This document shows, piece after piece, positions 4,601 to 5,610 of a stretch of 5,610 nt of DNA. A program made the position numbers and the translations under genes. The DNA comes from Candidatus Sediminicultor tertius (lineage in GTDB: Bacteria > Atribacterota > Phoenicimicrobiia > Phoenicimicrobiales > Phoenicimicrobiaceae): positions 1 through 5,610 of the forward strand of contig DPXH01000171.1 in assembly GCA_003527405.1 (NCBI GenBank), in the 5' to 3' direction. Below the pieces are notes generated by a model, which saw only the letters and a program-made list of their open reading frames with translations, was not told where the DNA came from and made no database searches. The number at the start of each line of letters is the position of its first letter. Position 1 is the stretch's first letter.

Positions 4601-4690
4601 TTTTTATTAATTTTTCATTAACTATAAAAATTATCCTTATAATTTACTTGTGCTAATTTCGAGCAGTGTTTATACACTTAACTTAAAAAA

Positions 4691-5610
4691 TTACAGATTT
4701 ATCTGATATTCTTTTATTTTGTTCTGCAAACTCCTGCGGCTTATTCCTAAAATCTCTGCGGTTTTAGTACGATTCCCCTTATTTTGGATTAAATATTTAA
4801 TAATTAATTCTTTTTCTACTTCTTTCAAAGTTCCCTTTTTTTCAATATATGTTTCTTTACTTATAAAATTGAAATATTTTTCATCGATTATTTCGTCTTT
4901 TGCCATAATCATACTTCGTTCAATAACATTTTCCAGCTCTCTTATATTGCCGGGATAATCATAATCCAGCAGTAATTCCATGGCTTTTACAGAAACTTTT
5001 TTCACTTTCTTATTTAATATTTTATTATATTTAGCGATAAGATGCTCCACAATTAAAGGTATGTCCTCTTTCCTTTCCCTTAAAGGAGGAACATCTACAT
5101 TAAAGACATTTAGCCGATAAAATAAATCCTCCCTAAATCTTCTTCCTTCTACTTCTTTTTTTAAATCTTTATTGGTGGCTGATAATATTCTTACATCAAC
5201 TTTAATGCTCCTGGAACTTCCTACCCTTTCAAATTCCCTTTCCTGTAAAACTCTAAGTAATTTCGTTTGAATAGTAGGGTCTATTTCACCTATTTCATCT
5301 AAAAAAATGGTTCCTCCGTTTGCCATTTCAAAACGACCTATCCTTCTGGCAATAGCTCCGGTAAAAGAACCTTTTTCGTGTCCGAAGAGTTCGCTCTCCA
5401 GTAGAGTTGGAGAAAAGGCTACACAATTTACCACCACAAATGGCCCATTTTTACGCAGACTGTTTTTGTGTATTGCCCGGGCTATCAACTCTTTCCCGGT
5501 ACCACTTTCGCCGGTGATTAGTACAGTAGCAGTAGTGGGAGATACGTTTTTTACCATTTCTAAAACTTTATTTATAGAATTACTCTTCCCAATAATTTCG
5601 TCAAAATTAA
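4691..5610 (-). CDS. Sigma54-dependent transcriptional activator (bacterial enhancer-binding protein), N-terminus outside window
   Basis: This AAA+ ATPase remodels the sigma54-RNA polymerase closed complex from enhancer-like sites. The frame is open to the window edge and 305 residues are visible, starting with the usual AAA+ entry NFDEIIGKS. The ATG at 5557 is internal (Met18), just before the Walker A motif, and would truncate the domain. In visible numbering: Walker A GESGTGKE (33-40), the sigma54-contact loop as GSFTGA (80-85), Walker B FLDE (102-105), sensor I ATN (144-146), arginine-finger segment FREDLFYRL (158-166) and sensor II GNIREL (220-225). A Fis-type helix-turn-helix (GNRTKTAEILGISRRSLQNK, 278-297) ends the protein. 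The ATPase and DNA-binding domains look complete. The regulatory domain (receiver, PAS, GAF or other) is outside the window, so the signal and subfamily are unknown. Nothing links it to the downstream vitamin genes beyond orientation. Confidence 0.95.
   Translation of the reverse strand, partial: NFDEIIGKSNSINKVLEMVKNVSPTTATVLITGESGTGKELIARAIHKNSLRKNGPFVVVNCVAFSPTLLESELFGHEKGSFTGAIARRIGRFEMANGGTIFLDEIGEIDPTIQTKLLRVLQEREFERVGSSRSIKVDVRILSATNKDLKKEVEGRRFREDLFYRLNVFNVDVPPLRERKEDIPLIVEHLIAKYNKILNKKVKKVSVKAMELLLDYDYPGNIRELENVIERSMIMAKDEIIDEKYFNFISKETYIEKKGTLKEVEKELIIKYLIQNKGNRTKTAEILGISRRSLQNKIKEYQINL

Larger units (their letters stand above)
4310..4690. other. 381-bp stretch without a confident gene
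   Basis: This stretch separates the sigma54 activator from the ECF S component gene. From the activator side it holds an A+T-rich segment (4597-4690) with a short AGTGT/ACACT hairpin near 4670 but no clear terminator. Next come the inverted repeat with promoter-like hexamers (4571-4600), a purine-rich + strand tract (about 4488-4540) that overlaps a doubtful small frame, the CGTATTG array, the TTGACA promoter and the structured leader. No tRNA or recognised ncRNA was seen. Confidence 0.6.

Noticed and set aside
4571..4608. Inverted repeat at 4571-4596 as a rho-independent terminator
   Set aside because: The T tract (TCAATTTTT) follows it only on the + strand, where no gene would need it. On the - strand, where the activator is transcribed, GGAGTAGTC follows. 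The overlap with promoter hexamers fits better.
4310..4690. Sigma54 (-24/-12) promoter for the transporter, driven by the adjacent activator
   Set aside because: I found no GG-N10-GC element of acceptable quality on the - strand, and a near-consensus sigma70-type promoter is present instead.
4719..4958. 79-residue + strand frame inside the sigma54 activator
   Set aside because: It is antisense to the conserved Fis-type DNA-binding and sensor II region, so it is a shadow.

Overview
The window is bacterial, A+T-rich and mostly coding. It holds four recognisable protein genes plus the 3' part of a fifth product. Their makeup is aspartate oxidase, quinolinate phosphoribosyltransferase, type III pantothenate kinase, an ECF-transporter S component and a sigma54 activator. 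That fits an anaerobic Firmicutes-like lineage or a deep-branching uncultured phylum (Atribacterota- or Aerophobota-like). The lineage is a guess from gene style and intergenic repeats; nothing here fixes it.

Layout: on the + strand, nadB (4-1575, 5' end at the window edge) is followed by nadC (1773-2636). These are two of the three enzymes of de novo NAD synthesis from aspartate; nadA is not in the window. On the - strand, reading right to left, are the C-terminal 305 residues of a sigma54-dependent AAA+ activator (5610-4691, cut by the edge), a 390-bp non-coding stretch, an ECF S component that is probably a pantothenate transporter (4300-3773), and coaX (3674-2907). The last two look like a pantothenate uptake and phosphorylation pair feeding CoA synthesis. 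nadC and coaX converge on a 270-bp spacer.

Non-coding DNA: the two spacers around nadC, and one site upstream of the transporter, contain short degenerate tandem arrays with units of exactly 7 or 8 bp, at least nine in all. Two run into coding sequence and supply the stop codons of nadB and nadC; a third ends at the base next to the coaX stop. The transporter has a good sigma70-type promoter and a leader of about 120 nt with a hairpin and a duplicated 9-mer. A second promoter-like pair farther upstream overlaps a perfect 10-bp inverted repeat. The panT-coaX spacer holds a long hairpin that pairs fully only as - strand RNA, plus a GTCAT-type palindromic repeat.

Overall the genes are ordinary cofactor housekeeping. 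I see no defence system, mobile element, CRISPR array or RNA gene. The most interesting material is the intergenic repeat family and the transporter's regulatory region.
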